DNA of 64,000 bases from an uncultured Formosa sp. (GCF_947500765.1 NZ_CANMTH010000006.1:62001-126000); one strand, 5' to 3'; shown: positions 35,113 to 44,454, counted from the first letter of the stretch. A program made the numbers and translations. Notes: generated by a model not told the origin, from the sequence alone.

Positions 35113-35169
35113 GTTTTAATTTTAGTTGAATACTGAATTTAAGAGGTACTAAATCTACTTTATTAACAT

Positions 35170-35200
35170 AAAAAAGCACAGTTAATACAACTGTGCTCTT
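35170..35200 (-). terminator. Terminator after the second SDR gene
   Basis: A perfect 9-bp stem AGCACAGTT / AACTGTGCT with loop AATAC is followed by a T run on the minus strand. Confidence 0.82.
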
Positions 35201-35241
35201 CCCTATTTATTTTTAATAATGAAATGTGTTTTTAAGAAATC

Positions 35242-35958
35242 TTATGGATTTGTAGACCAAATACTAGATTCTTTAATAAATACACGTCTGTTTAATTTAA
35301 GTTGAGAGACAACTAATTCTGCAAAATCTTCTGCTTGCATAACGCGTTCTGGATTCCCATCTGTTAATTTTAAATCGACTGCCATATCTGTTGCAATTGT
35401 ACTTGGAGTAATTGCTGTAACACGAATATTGTGTTTTCTAACCTCTTTCATTAAAGATTCTGAGAGTCCTAATACTGCAAATTTAGATGTACTGTAAGCA
35501 CTTGTCATGGCATTACCATTTAAACCAGCTGTAGATGATACATTAATAATGTCTCCAAATTTATTATCAATCATTTGTGGTAAAAATGCTCTAGTTACGT
35601 AATACATACCCATAACGTTTACCTTAATAATTTGTTCCCATTCATCTGCTTCTAATTCCATGAACGAACCAAATTTAGCGATACCAGCGTTATTAATTAA
35701 AATATCGATTTTTTCAAATTGACCAAAAATAGTTTTTGCTGCTGCGTTAACTTCATCTATAGAAGACACATCTGCGGTAACTGTTATCGCTTCAACCCCA
35801 AATTTTCTTACGTCTTCAGCAACCGCTTCAATACCTTTTGCTGTACGTGCTAATAAGGCAATGTTTACACCTTCTGCTGCTAACGCTAAAGCCATAGCCT
35901 TACCAAGACCTTTGCCAGCCCCTGTAATTAACGCATGTTGTCCTTTTAATGATTCCAT
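35242..35958 (-). CDS. SDR-family oxidoreductase, 3-ketoacyl reductase-like
   Basis: This 238-residue classical SDR has [11 protein letters not shown] (cofactor loop TGxxxGxG), NNAGIAKFG, Ser in [11 protein letters not shown] and the active-site YSTSK. The sequence resembles FabG, but other SDRs look alike, and a dedicated FabG-like gene lies at 54693-55439. The closest description is a 3-oxoacyl-reductase-like enzyme of unknown substrate. It is a single gene with its own -7 element and terminator. Confidence 0.87.
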   Translation of the reverse strand: MESLKGQHALITGAGKGLGKAMALALAAEGVNIALLARTAKGIEAVAEDVRKFGVEAITVTADVSSIDEVNAAAKTIFGQFEKIDILINNAGIAKFGSFMELEADEWEQIIKVNVMGMYYVTRAFLPQMIDNKFGDIINVSSTAGLNGNAMTSAYSTSKFAVLGLSESLMKEVRKHNIRVTAITPSTIATDMAVDLKLTDGNPERVMQAEDFAELVVSQLKLNRRVFIKESSIWSTNP

Positions 35959-35991
35959 ATATGTATTTTAAATTCTTATTATTATTTAAGT

Positions 35992-35999
35992 CAAAAATA
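35992..35999 (-). promoter_or_regulatory. -7 element of the second SDR gene
   Basis: The minus strand reads TATTTTTG, a match to TAnnTTTG, 33 nt before the start codon. Confidence 0.4.
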
Positions 36000-36262
36000 A
36001 ACATAAAATCACTTTTTAAAAAGTATTTAACGTTGTGTTTGCGTTAAAAACTATAGTGAATACAGCCAAAAAGCCTCCAGATCTTTTATAGTTTTGAATA
36101 TGCTAATTAAATAATACGGTGTTTTGTATAAATAATCATTTTTTTTTAAGTCTTATCCTACAAGAAATCAAATATTTAGACTTTAAATGTTAAAAAAGTG
36201 ATTTTTAATATGAACTATAAGCCTATTTTTAGCGTAGATATAATAAATCAAAATAAACAATT
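36000..36262. other. Upstream region of the OmpA lipoprotein gene
   Basis: This is the rest of the 304-bp divergent gap. It holds TAGTTTTG (36089-36096), a match to TAnnTTTG in the direction of the OmpA gene, but 166 bp before its start codon. I see no small gene or strong hairpin. Confidence 0.5.
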
Positions 36263-37096
36263 ATGAAAAGAATTTCAATCGGAGTATTCGCTTTATGTTT
36301 AATGGCCTCTTGTGTTTCTAAGAAAAAATATGTTGCATTAGAACAAGAAAATGGTGAAATTAAAAGTGAATTAACAAAAACTACAGTAGAAAAAGAAGAG
36401 TTAGAAGCTAAGTTCAGTGAAATTCAATCGCGAGTAGACACTTACAATTCAAAAATAAGCTCATTAACAGAAGAAAATGATGCAAAATTAGTTGCTGTTG
36501 GAGATGTTGCTGTGATTTCTAACGATACTAAAAAGAAAATGTTGTCTACATTAGAGCATGTAGATCCTGCTAAATTAAGTGAAGCAAAAACACTTAAAGA
36601 TTCTATGAATCTTGCAGTATCTTACAACTTACAAAAATCTTTAGACACAAGCACTTTTAACGAAGATGACGATATTGCTATAGATATTAACGAAACTGTT
36701 GTTATGATTTCAATTTCAGACAAAATGCTTTTCAACACAGCTAGTTATAAAGTAAGTAACAAAGCAAATGATATTTTACAAAAATTAGCAGATGTTATTA
36801 ATTCTGAACCAAGTATTGAAGTTATGGTTGAAGGTCATACAGATGCAAGAAGTATTAACACAGGTGCCATTAAAGACAACTGGGATTTAAGTGTTTTAAG
36901 AGCGACTTCTGTGGTTCGTAAATTACAAAATGATTATGCAGTTGCTCCTGAAAAAATGATTGCGGCAGGACGTAGTAGCTACCACCCAATTGCAGAAAAC
37001 GATACTAAAGAAAATCGTTCTAAAAATAGAAGAACACGTATTGTTATTCTTCCAAATATTAATAAATTCTTTGCCTTAATGGATTCTAACGAATAA
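36263..37096 (+). CDS. OmpA-family lipoprotein with coiled coil
   Basis: This 277-residue protein has a lipoprotein signal (MKRISIGVFALCLMASC, lipid Cys17), a coiled coil over about 24-70 and a C-terminal OmpA domain (MLFNTASYKVSNKANDILQKLADVI, VEGHTDARSINT, RSKNRRTRIVI). The OmpA domain binds peptidoglycan and the lipid anchors the protein in the outer membrane. It is a single gene followed by a strong terminator. It plausibly tethers the cell envelope. Confidence 0.92.
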   Translation: MKRISIGVFALCLMASCVSKKKYVALEQENGEIKSELTKTTVEKEELEAKFSEIQSRVDTYNSKISSLTEENDAKLVAVGDVAVISNDTKKKMLSTLEHVDPAKLSEAKTLKDSMNLAVSYNLQKSLDTSTFNEDDDIAIDINETVVMISISDKMLFNTASYKVSNKANDILQKLADVINSEPSIEVMVEGHTDARSINTGAIKDNWDLSVLRATSVVRKLQNDYAVAPEKMIAAGRSSYHPIAENDTKENRSKNRRTRIVILPNINKFFALMDSNE

Positions 37097-37120
37097 TTAA
37101 GTAAACCTACATTTTATATA

Positions 37121-37149
37121 AAAAAGACTGCTCTAGGGCAGTCTTTTTT
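37121..37149 (+). terminator. Terminator after the OmpA lipoprotein gene
   Basis: The 11-bp stem AAAAAGACTGC / GCAGTCTTTTT with a 6-nt loop ends in a T run. Confidence 0.9.
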
Positions 37150-37204
37150 ATTTTTAATTCTAACCTTCTATTACACCCGATTTGATTAAAAATATATAAC
37201 TACC

Positions 37205-37226
37205 TATTTTTGCTTTAGTATATTTG
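37205..37226 (+). promoter_or_regulatory. Promoter region of the DUF3817-MscS operon
   Basis: Two matches to TAnnTTTG lie in series, TATTTTTG (37205-37212) and TATATTTG (37219-37226). The second is 16 nt before the start codon, the usual distance in this window. Confidence 0.5.
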
Positions 37227-37242
37227 TCGAAAATATTTTTTT

Positions 37243-37533
37243 ATGAATTCATTATTAAAAACACTCCGTATTGTTGGCTTCTTAGAAGGAATCTCTTATA
37301 TTCTTTTGTTAGGTATAGCAGTTCCTGTTAAATACTTATTGCACGACCCTCAATATGTAAAACTTTTAGGTATGCCACATGGAATATTATTTGTTACTTA
37401 CGTTGTTTTAGCAATATTAGTTGGTACAGAATTAAAATGGAATAAAAAAACAATAGGATTTGTTTTACTTGCTTCTATAGTCCCTTTTGGAACATTTATT
37501 GCAGATAAGAAGTACTTTAAATTAGCATTATAA
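37243..37533 (+). CDS. DUF3817 integral membrane protein
   Basis: This 96-residue protein has three hydrophobic segments (about 10-28, 42-62, 70-86) and the DUF3817 pattern LKTLRIVGFLEGISYILLLGIAVPVKY ... GMPHGILFVTYV ... GTFIADKKY. Its role is unknown. The mechanosensitive channel gene begins at the very next base, so the two are coupled. Confidence 0.85.
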   Translation: MNSLLKTLRIVGFLEGISYILLLGIAVPVKYLLHDPQYVKLLGMPHGILFVTYVVLAILVGTELKWNKKTIGFVLLASIVPFGTFIADKKYFKLAL

Positions 37534-38775
37534 ATGAAAAACTTTACTCATTATTTTTACGACTACTTTATACTATTAGACTTTACAGAAGCTTCTGCAA
37601 AGTATCTAAATATGCTCTCCCTTTTAGTGATTTTATTAGTCGTTATTTTTGTGTCTGATTTTATTGCTAGAAAAATATTATTACAAGCTTTTTCAACTTT
37701 TGCAGCCAAGTCTAAAACAAAATTTGATGATTTACTCGTTAACCATAACGTCCCTAGAAACGTTGCTCATGTTGTTCCTTTAGTTATAGCTTTAAAATGT
37801 ATACCAATTGTATTTGCAGACTTTTCTGCTTTTGAAAGTGCTGTTGAATTACTTTTAAAATTATACTGCGTTGTTTTGGTACTTTGGATTATTAGAAGCA
37901 TACTAAACACCTTAGAATCTTTTTTTAAAACACTTCCAAGACTTAGAGATAAACCCATAGATAGTTATATACAAGTACTTATGCTGTTTTTATGGTTAAT
38001 TGGTATTGGTTTAATTTTTGTAATGCTTACAGGAATTGAAATCAAAACCTTTTTCACCACCTTAGGAGCTGCATCGGCTGTATTTTTATTAATCTTTAAA
38101 GACACCATTCTGGGTTTTGTTGCCAGTATACAAGTAGCCATTAACGATACTGTTAGAATTGGAGATTGGATTACCATGGAAAAATTTGGTGCCGATGGAG
38201 ATGTTATTGAAATTAACTTAAACACACTTCAGGTACAGAATTTTGATATGACTATTACCAACATTCCAACCTATGCTTTAATTTCTGAATCTTTCAAAAA
38301 CTGGAGAGGTATGAGTAATTCTGGCGGACGAAGAATAAAACGTGCTATTATTATAAAAGCAAAAAGTATTCATTATTTAACAGATGAAAAAATTGAAGAG
38401 CTAAAAAAAATTCAATTACTTTCAGAATATTTAACACAAAGACAAGAAGATATTACAGCCTACAATACTAATAATAACGTAGATAAATCTGTTTTAATTA
38501 ATGGTCGAAACATGACTAATTTAGGAGTATTTAGAAAATATATTCAAAACTATATTGAAAATCACTCGGCTATAAATAAAGACATGACCATCATGACTAG
38601 ACAACTTGCACCCACTCCACAGGGGCTTCCTTTAGAAATATATGCCTTTAGTAGCGATAAACGTTGGCAAAACTACGAATATATTATGTCTGATATATTT
38701 GACCATAGTATTGCTGCTGTTCCATATTTTGATTTAGAAATTTATGAGTTATCAAATTATATTCCCGAATCTTAA
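37534..38775 (+). CDS. MscS-family mechanosensitive ion channel
   Basis: This 413-residue protein has about five membrane helices, then the MscS core: FFTTLGAASAVFLLIFKDTILGFVASIQVAINDTVRIGDWITMEKFGADGDVIEINLNTLQVQNFDMTITNIPTYALI. The C-terminal soluble part resembles the YbdG (MscM) type. Such channels open under membrane tension and release solutes on osmotic downshift. It shares an operon with the DUF3817 gene. Confidence 0.92.
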   Translation: MKNFTHYFYDYFILLDFTEASAKYLNMLSLLVILLVVIFVSDFIARKILLQAFSTFAAKSKTKFDDLLVNHNVPRNVAHVVPLVIALKCIPIVFADFSAFESAVELLLKLYCVVLVLWIIRSILNTLESFFKTLPRLRDKPIDSYIQVLMLFLWLIGIGLIFVMLTGIEIKTFFTTLGAASAVFLLIFKDTILGFVASIQVAINDTVRIGDWITMEKFGADGDVIEINLNTLQVQNFDMTITNIPTYALISESFKNWRGMSNSGGRRIKRAIIIKAKSIHYLTDEKIEELKKIQLLSEYLTQRQEDITAYNTNNNVDKSVLINGRNMTNLGVFRKYIQNYIENHSAINKDMTIMTRQLAPTPQGLPLEIYAFSSDKRWQNYEYIMSDIFDHSIAAVPYFDLEIYELSNYIPES

Positions 38776-38791
38776 TTTTAAGATATAGTAT

Positions 38792-38824
38792 AAAAAAAGT
38801 CGAGCTTAATGCTCGACTTTTTTT
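38792..38824. terminator. Bidirectional terminator
   Basis: A 14-bp perfect stem (AAAAAAAGTCGAGC / GCTCGACTTTTTTT, loop TTAAT) lies between the MscS-family gene and the convergent OmpA-family gene. Confidence 0.93.
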
Positions 38825-38846
38825 ATATCAAAATTTTAAGAATGTA

Positions 38847-39521
38847 CTAATTTGCTTGCGCTTTAGCATCTTCAATCATATCTTCATTTGCAGATACTCC
38901 TATTTCTACACGACGATTTTTAGACCGTCCATCTTCAGTCGTATTATCAAATCTAGGTCTTGTTTCTCCATAAGCTGTAACTTCAAAACGATTTGCAGCT
39001 ACACCTTTGTTTTGTAAATAAGTTACAACGGATTGTGCTCTTTTCTCTGACAATGTCATGTTATACGCATCGTTACCAGTGCTATCTGTATGTCCTTCAA
39101 CTAACAAATTTGTATCTGGAAATTCTAAAAACACATCAGCAATAGCATCTAAATTTTCTTTTGCTTTTGTAGTTAAATCAGCTTTATTTGTTGCAAAAGT
39201 GACTCCACTCCTTTCGTCAAAGACAACTTGAATACCTTCACCTACACGCTTTACTTCTGCTCCTGGTAAAGCTTCTTCAATTTTATCTGCTTGCTTATCC
39301 ATACTGTTACCAATAACTCCACCTGCGGCTCCACCTACAGCAGCACCTATAAGTGCTCCAGTAATATTTCCTCCGATAAGGCCACCAATTAACGCACCTC
39401 CAGCGACACCAACTCCTGCTCCTTTTTGAGTGTTATTTGCATTTTTAATAGCATCACAACTTACAAACGATAATGAAAATACTAATGCAATAGCGAGTAA
39501 TATACTTGTTGATTTTTTCAT
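38847..39521 (-). CDS. OmpA-family lipoprotein with glycine zipper
   Basis: This 224-residue protein has a lipoprotein signal ending FVSC (Cys22), a glycine-zipper segment (GVAGGALIGGLIGGNITGALIGAAVGGAAGG, about 37-67) and an OmpA domain (VTFATNKADLTTKAKENL, VEGHTDSTGNDAYNMTLSEKRA, DGRSKNRRVEI). It is close to the YiaD type. The zipper may insert in the membrane. It lies 12 bp after the lipocalin gene, so the two form an operon. Confidence 0.92.
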   Translation of the reverse strand: MKKSTSILLAIALVFSLSFVSCDAIKNANNTQKGAGVGVAGGALIGGLIGGNITGALIGAAVGGAAGGVIGNSMDKQADKIEEALPGAEVKRVGEGIQVVFDERSGVTFATNKADLTTKAKENLDAIADVFLEFPDTNLLVEGHTDSTGNDAYNMTLSEKRAQSVVTYLQNKGVAANRFEVTAYGETRPRFDNTTEDGRSKNRRVEIGVSANEDMIEDAKAQAN

Positions 39522-39533
39522 ATGTTATGTTTT

Positions 39534-40037
39534 TTATAATTCTATACTATCTGATGTTTTATTAAACGTCATGATTACATCAAAAGGATTACCCTGATAT
39601 TCAGAAGGTACTTTAATAATCATCATGTTATCACTAATTTCTTGAATAGAAGCACGGTAACCTGATTTTACATTTTTAGCCTTAATATTGTCTCCAATAT
39701 ATTTAAACTGAAATTGCGTATATCCATCTGTAGATTCTAAAAATGACCAATGAATAGCCTGGGTATATGCTTCACAAACAGAGCTATTTACACTTGTAGA
39801 AAACTTACCCGATCCATTATTTGGTATAAATACCCATTCACCACCTTTAAAGCAAGAAGAATCTGCTAAATCAAATAAAAAGGCCTTGTATAAACCTTTA
39901 TCTCCAATAAATTTAATGTTGGTAACTTCCCAAGTCCCTTTCAATAATTTTTTATTTGGTTGACTCGCTGTTGTCGACTTAGATCCTGAGCAAGAAAATG
40001 CTAGAATAACTAAAGTCATGTAAATTAATTTTTTCAT
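39534..40037 (-). CDS. Lipocalin-like lipoprotein
   Basis: This 167-residue protein has a lipoprotein signal (MKKLIYMTLVILAFSC, Cys16) and a small beta-barrel pattern starting LLKGTWEVTNIKFIGDKG, as in Bacteroidota lipocalin-like proteins. It has a possible disulfide pair (SSCFKGG and SSVCEAYT). Its ligand is unknown. It is the first gene of a two-gene operon with an OmpA-family lipoprotein. Confidence 0.8.
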   Translation of the reverse strand: MKKLIYMTLVILAFSCSGSKSTTASQPNKKLLKGTWEVTNIKFIGDKGLYKAFLFDLADSSCFKGGEWVFIPNNGSGKFSTSVNSSVCEAYTQAIHWSFLESTDGYTQFQFKYIGDNIKAKNVKSGYRASIQEISDNMMIIKVPSEYQGNPFDVIMTFNKTSDSIEL

Positions 40038-40132
40038 TTGGTTATTTTGTTCGATTAATACAACTCTAAGTTAATAAGATTACTTCAATTTCCCTCTATT
40101 AATTAACATGTAACCTGTCGATTTTTAACATT

Positions 40133-40525
40133 CTACAATTCAGCTAAACGATCTTTAACAAATTCTATTTCTGTTTTACCATGAGGTTTAGATTTACCAT
40201 CTTCTCCTAAATTTACCATGATAATATTGTCTACTCGGATAATGGTTTCCCTAGTCATTTTATTTCGTACTTCACATTTTAATGTTAGTGATGATTTTCC
40301 GAATTTCTCAACCGCAATACCAATTTCAACAATATCTCCTTGCTTAGCTGAACTCATAAAATTAATTTCAGACATGTACTTAGTTACCACTTTACTGTTT
40401 TCTAATTGAATAATAGAATACAAAGCTGCTTCCTCATCAATCCATGCTAAAAGTTTACCACCAAAGAGCGTACCATTGGCATTCAAATCTTCTGGTTTTA
40501 CCCATTTTCTAGTGTGAAATCTCAT
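40133..40525 (-). CDS. Acyl-CoA thioesterase, hotdog fold (YciA-like)
   Basis: This 130-residue protein shows the hotdog thioesterase pattern: VKPEDLNANGTLFGGKLLAWIDEEAALYSIIQLE with the catalytic Asp, then INFMSSAKQGDIVEIGIAVEKFGKSSLTLKCEVRNKMT. The YciA/BACH group hydrolyses acyl-CoAs of various lengths. It is monocistronic with a textbook Bacteroidota promoter. Confidence 0.88.
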   Translation of the reverse strand: MRFHTRKWVKPEDLNANGTLFGGKLLAWIDEEAALYSIIQLENSKVVTKYMSEINFMSSAKQGDIVEIGIAVEKFGKSSLTLKCEVRNKMTRETIIRVDNIIMVNLGEDGKSKPHGKTEIEFVKDRLAEL

Positions 40526-40541
40526 AATTATTATTTTTGGT

Positions 40542-40571
40542 CAAAGATAAATCAATAATTGTTTATAACAA
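40542..40571 (-). promoter_or_regulatory. Bacteroidota promoter of the thioesterase gene
   Basis: The minus strand reads TTG (40569-40571), 19 bp, then TATCTTTG (40542-40549). This matches TTG-N17-23-TAnnTTTG exactly; the start codon is 16 nt further on. Confidence 0.75.
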
Positions 40572-40644
40572 GGTTAACAAGTAATAGCGTTCACAAAAAT
40601 ATTGATGCAGATAATTAATAATTTTAGTGAAACTGTTTAATATT

Positions 40645-41058
40645 ATGACAACAAGACACAACAATCTTAAAGCCATTCGTACATCTTCCTCCTTTGGAAA
40701 ACTTAACGAAAACATGAGTAGAGACGAACGTTTTCAAAACGAAACATTACGCCCAATTATTAAACTTCAAAAAGATTTATTTGTAGAAGTGCTTAAAAAT
40801 TACTTTAAAAAGCACAAAAATATGTTCTACGATTTAAGTATAGCTAAAAAAATAATCTACATTGAGAACAGCATTCAAAAAGACATTAAATTTAGAAATT
40901 CAATTAAAGGCATGGTCATTGGTCTATTTACTGTTGAAGAATATTTACAATACATTGAAAACTCTTCGGCTTTAAATAAACGTATGATGAATATTGTGAA
41001 AATTCAACTTATAGACAATATACAAGTTTTTGATATTCAATTAAATGAAGTAGTCTGA
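40645..41058 (+). CDS. Conserved-looking hypothetical protein
   Basis: I take the ATG at 40645 (137 residues, MTTRHNNLKAIRTSSSFG). An ATG 18 bp upstream is possible. The protein is helical and basic; the middle reads LRPIIKLQKDLFVEVLKNYFKKHKNMFYDLSIAKKIIYIENSIQKD. It has no signal peptide, membrane segment or motif I recognise. It is a lone gene between the thioesterase and DUF2461 genes. No function can be offered. Confidence 0.7.
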   Translation: MTTRHNNLKAIRTSSSFGKLNENMSRDERFQNETLRPIIKLQKDLFVEVLKNYFKKHKNMFYDLSIAKKIIYIENSIQKDIKFRNSIKGMVIGLFTVEEYLQYIENSSALNKRMMNIVKIQLIDNIQVFDIQLNEVV

Positions 41059-41077
41059 TTAAAAATAAAAGTTTTTT

Positions 41078-41746
41078 TTATATGAGCGATTCGCCGTTAA
41101 TATTTGTAGTTAACACATCGCTCATATAATTAAAATAAGGTCTAATAACCTTAAATGAATTATTAACTTCCTCTAAAAAATTTGGAGCAAGCACTTCTTT
41201 ATCTGTGTATTTTTTAGTGAAAATAAATTGCTTTTTTCTAATAAGATCGATATCTGGATGACTTTTATCGAAGCCCTTAGGAGCCGTTTTAAGTTCTTCT
41301 CCCTCTATATCTCCCCAAGTAGATTTAAATTTAGTATCTGCTAAAATCTCCCTCATTTCATGTGCATCAACTTCAAATTCTTTTCTAATACGTAATAAAT
41401 CTTCTTTATTCGGATCCCAAAACCCTGTCGCAATAAACGATTGATTGTTGGGTTGGATGTGCAAATAATATCCACCTCTTAATTGCGGTTTTACACGATG
41501 TATAGTTCCTCCAAAATGTGTTTTGTAAGGCACTTTATTTTTAGAAAACCTGACGTCTCTATAAATTCTAAACACTTTAACTGTATCTACTTCATCGTGC
41601 GTTTTTAATAGCGTAAAAAGCTCATTATATACCGCCTTCATTTCTGCTTCTACAGTTCTAAATTCAGTTTTATGATCTTGAAACCATACTCTATCATTAT
41701 TTTTTTCTAGTGCATTTAAGAAGTCAAGTATGTTTTTAGAAATCAT
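41078..41746 (-). CDS. DUF2461 protein
   Basis: This 222-residue protein fits DUF2461: LDFLNALEKNNDRVWFQDHKTEF, VFRIYRDVRFSKNKVPYKTHFGG and GGYYLHIQPNNQSFIATGFWDPNKEDLLRIRKEFE. The family is widespread, cytoplasmic and without a known function. It is convergent with the hypothetical gene at 40645-41058, only 19 bp away, with no separate terminator visible. Confidence 0.88.
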   Translation of the reverse strand: MISKNILDFLNALEKNNDRVWFQDHKTEFRTVEAEMKAVYNELFTLLKTHDEVDTVKVFRIYRDVRFSKNKVPYKTHFGGTIHRVKPQLRGGYYLHIQPNNQSFIATGFWDPNKEDLLRIRKEFEVDAHEMREILADTKFKSTWGDIEGEELKTAPKGFDKSHPDIDLIRKKQFIFTKKYTDKEVLAPNFLEEVNNSFKVIRPYFNYMSDVLTTNINGESLI

Positions 41747-41775
41747 ATAGATGTGTTTATTTGGGTATAAAGATA

Positions 41776-41801
41776 TAAAAAGCCTCAGTAAACTGAGGCT
41801 T
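41776..41801 (-). terminator. Terminator after the secreted hypothetical gene
   Basis: A perfect 9-bp stem AAGCCTCAG / CTGAGGCTT with loop TAAA is followed by a T run on the minus strand. Confidence 0.85.
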
Positions 41802-41824
41802 AAATGTGTTAAAACAACATGCTA

Positions 41825-42364
41825 TTATTCTTCTAAAACATAGATTTTTGAAATTATCTCGTTCGTTTTTTTATCAAATTTTTGTACTACAAAATTTCCT
41901 TTTTCATCAAAAAAACCAATTTCTGTTCGTCCATTATCAGTCATCACAAATTGTGAATTATCGGCATCAGATTGTTTAACTATCATCGTTTTAGAATCCA
42001 TCGGATCGGAAATTAAAAACCCTTCATCACTCATTTTAAATTGTTTAGATTCACCATCCAATTTATAAGTCATAGTGGTCTTATCTGAAGTAAATGGACT
42101 ATTATTAGTAATTTTCACCTTTTCTGTAACCTTTGCGTCCGTAGTTAATCGACTCTGATTTAATTTATCTTTATCTGCTTCTACTAATTTAACGTCTTGT
42201 TCTACTCGCCTATTAATTTCGACTTTGCTTTCTTTAATTTCTTTCCCATTATTAATTTGGGTCGTTACTGTTTTAGTTTCATCTAGGACTTCCTTTGGTA
42301 CAGTTTGAGCCTGTACCGAAGTAAATCCTAAAAGAAAAACTAATCCAAAATATATAAGTTTCAT
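41825..42364 (-). CDS. Secreted hypothetical protein
   Basis: This 179-residue protein has a signal peptide (about 1-19, SVQA-Q) and then a repetitive beta-rich body with short motifs such as KVKITNNSPFTSDKTTMTYKLDG and QFKMSDEGFLISDP, NSQFVMTDNGRTEIGFFDEKGN. It has no lipobox. I recognise no family. It is probably periplasmic and lies alone between DUF2461 and dps. Confidence 0.7.
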   Translation of the reverse strand: MKLIYFGLVFLLGFTSVQAQTVPKEVLDETKTVTTQINNGKEIKESKVEINRRVEQDVKLVEADKDKLNQSRLTTDAKVTEKVKITNNSPFTSDKTTMTYKLDGESKQFKMSDEGFLISDPMDSKTMIVKQSDADNSQFVMTDNGRTEIGFFDEKGNFVVQKFDKKTNEIISKIYVLEE

Positions 42365-42419
42365 ATTTTTTAATTTTTAATTATATTTTTAATATAAAGT
42401 CTGTAATTAACGTTTTAGA

Positions 42420-42920
42420 TTATTCAATAATTGCACTATTTAAGTGTTCAGATGCTTTTTTAGACCAAGAGTCTAACATCCAACTCGCTTTTTCTAATTC
42501 TCGAATATAAGCACCTATTAAATCTATGGTACCTTCATCTGTTGCATTTTCTGCTTTATTAATTACAATCTTCATTTGATTTAAAAGCAATTTATGATCA
42601 TTTAAAATCTCAGACACCATTTCTCTATCAGACAATAACGGAGATACTTCTTTTAATGCAGAAATATCTAAATAATCTGAAAATTTACTCATAGGGTGAT
42701 AACGAAGGGTTAAAACTCGTTCTGCAATTTCATCAATCTTAGTTCTGGCATCTGTATATAACTCTTCAAATTTATTGTGTAAATCGAAAAAGTTTTCTCC
42801 TAGAATATTCCAGTGAAAATTTCTAAGTTTTTGATAATATATATGGTAATCTGCTAAAAGTGTATTTAATTCCACAACTACAGGAAGTAGTTTTTCGTCT
42901 TGTATATTTAAGTAATTCAT
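42420..42920 (-). CDS. dps: Dps-family ferritin-like protein
   Basis: I prefer the ATG at 42920 (166 residues, MNYLNIQDEKLLPVVVELN) to the one 24 bp upstream, whose extra residues match nothing. The Dps ferroxidase pattern is present: KLRNFHWNILGENFFDLHNKFEELYTDARTKIDEIAERVLTL. Dps dodecamers store iron, remove peroxide and bind DNA in starvation. A lysine-rich DNA-binding tail is absent, so DNA binding may be weak. Confidence 0.92.
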   Translation of the reverse strand: MNYLNIQDEKLLPVVVELNTLLADYHIYYQKLRNFHWNILGENFFDLHNKFEELYTDARTKIDEIAERVLTLRYHPMSKFSDYLDISALKEVSPLLSDREMVSEILNDHKLLLNQMKIVINKAENATDEGTIDLIGAYIRELEKASWMLDSWSKKASEHLNSAIIE

Positions 42921-43128
42921 AATTTTCGGTTTGTGGTTAAACATGGTATCTAAAGTACAAAAGACAACCTACACCTACTTATTTATTAACTGACTTTAAC
43001 CCTATTAGCTCTATGTTAACTTAAATTATGTTAAGAATAAACTACAAATCTTAAAGAAATTAACAGTAAAATTAAATATGAAATTTCAGCTTTAAATATG
43101 TAGAGAAATTAAAAAATTATGAAGTTTT

Positions 43129-43917
43129 TTATGAGGTCGTATCAAACTCGACGGCGTTTAAAACTAAACCTGAAGCTGGGGCAATATAATCCATAACTTC
43201 TGTACTTTCTGGCTTTAAACTGTCTTGAATATACTCTAATGTGATTTCATGTTTGCCTAATTTAATTAGAGCCCCCATCATTAAACGGATCTGGTTTCGC
43301 ATAAAACCTTTACCTTTTACACGTAGCATATAAGATTGATCTGGAAAGAAATTTGCAGTAAACAACGTATTATCTACAAGCTCGCAAGTATCTATAATAC
43401 GATTAAAAATACCCGTTTCTGAAGGTTTATAGCAATAGGTTTTAAAATTATGAGCTCCTTCAAATAATTTTGCTCCTAACTTCATTTTTTCAATATCTAA
43501 GGGATCTAAAATAGTAGTCATAAATGGAGCACAAAATGGATGATATTTTTCGCCATAAGCAAAGACATACATATATTCCTTCATTTTAGATGCATTTATA
43601 ACATTAAAATTTTTATCGACTTCTGTGATCGATAAGGCTCTTAAATCTTGAGGTAAATTGTAATTAAACAATTCTAAAAATGCTACTTCATCTTCGATTT
43701 TATCTTCTAAAAACAATTCAAAAGCACCTTTTTGGGCAGAAACCATGGCATCTGTTCTTCCAGACCCCAAGGTTTTAAACGGTTTACCATCCATGATATA
43801 GCGCATGGTTTTATCAATCATAAGATGTACCGTTTTTAACTTTGGTTGTTTTTGCCAACCGTGAAAACGATAACCTAAATACTGAATTTCGATAAGATAA
43901 AAATAACGTTTATTCAA
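43129..43917 (-). CDS. truA: TruA-family tRNA pseudouridine synthase
   Basis: This 262-residue protein matches the TruA length and order: YLIEIQYLGYRFHGWQKQP, the catalytic Asp56 in GSGRTDAMVSAQ, GAHNFKTYCYKP and RVKGKGFMRNQIRLMMGALIKLGKHE. TruA makes pseudouridine at positions 38-40 of tRNA. The active-site motif is GRTDAMVSA instead of the common GRTDAGVHA, so this is a divergent branch. Another truA may exist elsewhere in the genome. Confidence 0.82.
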   Translation of the reverse strand: MNKRYFYLIEIQYLGYRFHGWQKQPKLKTVHLMIDKTMRYIMDGKPFKTLGSGRTDAMVSAQKGAFELFLEDKIEDEVAFLELFNYNLPQDLRALSITEVDKNFNVINASKMKEYMYVFAYGEKYHPFCAPFMTTILDPLDIEKMKLGAKLFEGAHNFKTYCYKPSETGIFNRIIDTCELVDNTLFTANFFPDQSYMLRVKGKGFMRNQIRLMMGALIKLGKHEITLEYIQDSLKPESTEVMDYIAPASGLVLNAVEFDTTS

Positions 43918-44021
43918 CTGAAAATGTTTTTATATAAAGGGACGCAAGTAACCGATTTTAATAGACTTCTCAAAAAAATCACTACTTTTAACCTAATTAA
44001 ATTTACAAATTATATTGATTT

Positions 44022-44435
44022 ATGAGTGATACAACTAAACTCCCTATTTGGTATTGGATTGTAACCGGGTTTTATTTACTCTGGAATGCTTTGGGAGTGC
44101 AACAGTATTTTATACAGGCTAATAACACAGAAGCTTTTAAATCGCAATACACCGAAGCCCAGTTACAAGAAATTGCACAAATGCCAACTTGGGTTATGCG
44201 TGCATATGCAGTGGCGGTAATATGTGGTTTTCTTGCCAGTATTTTATTAATGGTTCGTAAACGCTTTGCATACCCTATGGCACTTACTTCTTTAATTGCA
44301 GTAATTGCACAGATGAGCTACCTCTTTTATGTGGTAAAGCCCCCTAGTTTAATTATGCCAATTTTAGTCTTAGTCTTTGCCGTAGGATTATTGTTCTTTT
44401 CTAAGTATTCTAAAACGAAAAATTGGTTAATTTAA
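44022..44435 (+). CDS. Small membrane protein, four helices
   Basis: This 137-residue protein has four hydrophobic segments (about 9-27, 58-78, 84-107, 112-128). It opens with LPIWYWIVTGFYLLWNALGVQQYF. I have no family name for it. There is no partner gene in the same orientation. The window context suggests nothing about its role. Confidence 0.7.
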   Translation: MSDTTKLPIWYWIVTGFYLLWNALGVQQYFIQANNTEAFKSQYTEAQLQEIAQMPTWVMRAYAVAVICGFLASILLMVRKRFAYPMALTSLIAVIAQMSYLFYVVKPPSLIMPILVLVFAVGLLFFSKYSKTKNWLI

Positions 44436-44454
44436 ACCTAAACAAACTATAATT

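Noticed and set aside
42921..42944. Upstream start for dps
   Set aside because: Eight extra residues do not fit the family; the ATG at 42920 gives a normal Dps N-terminus.
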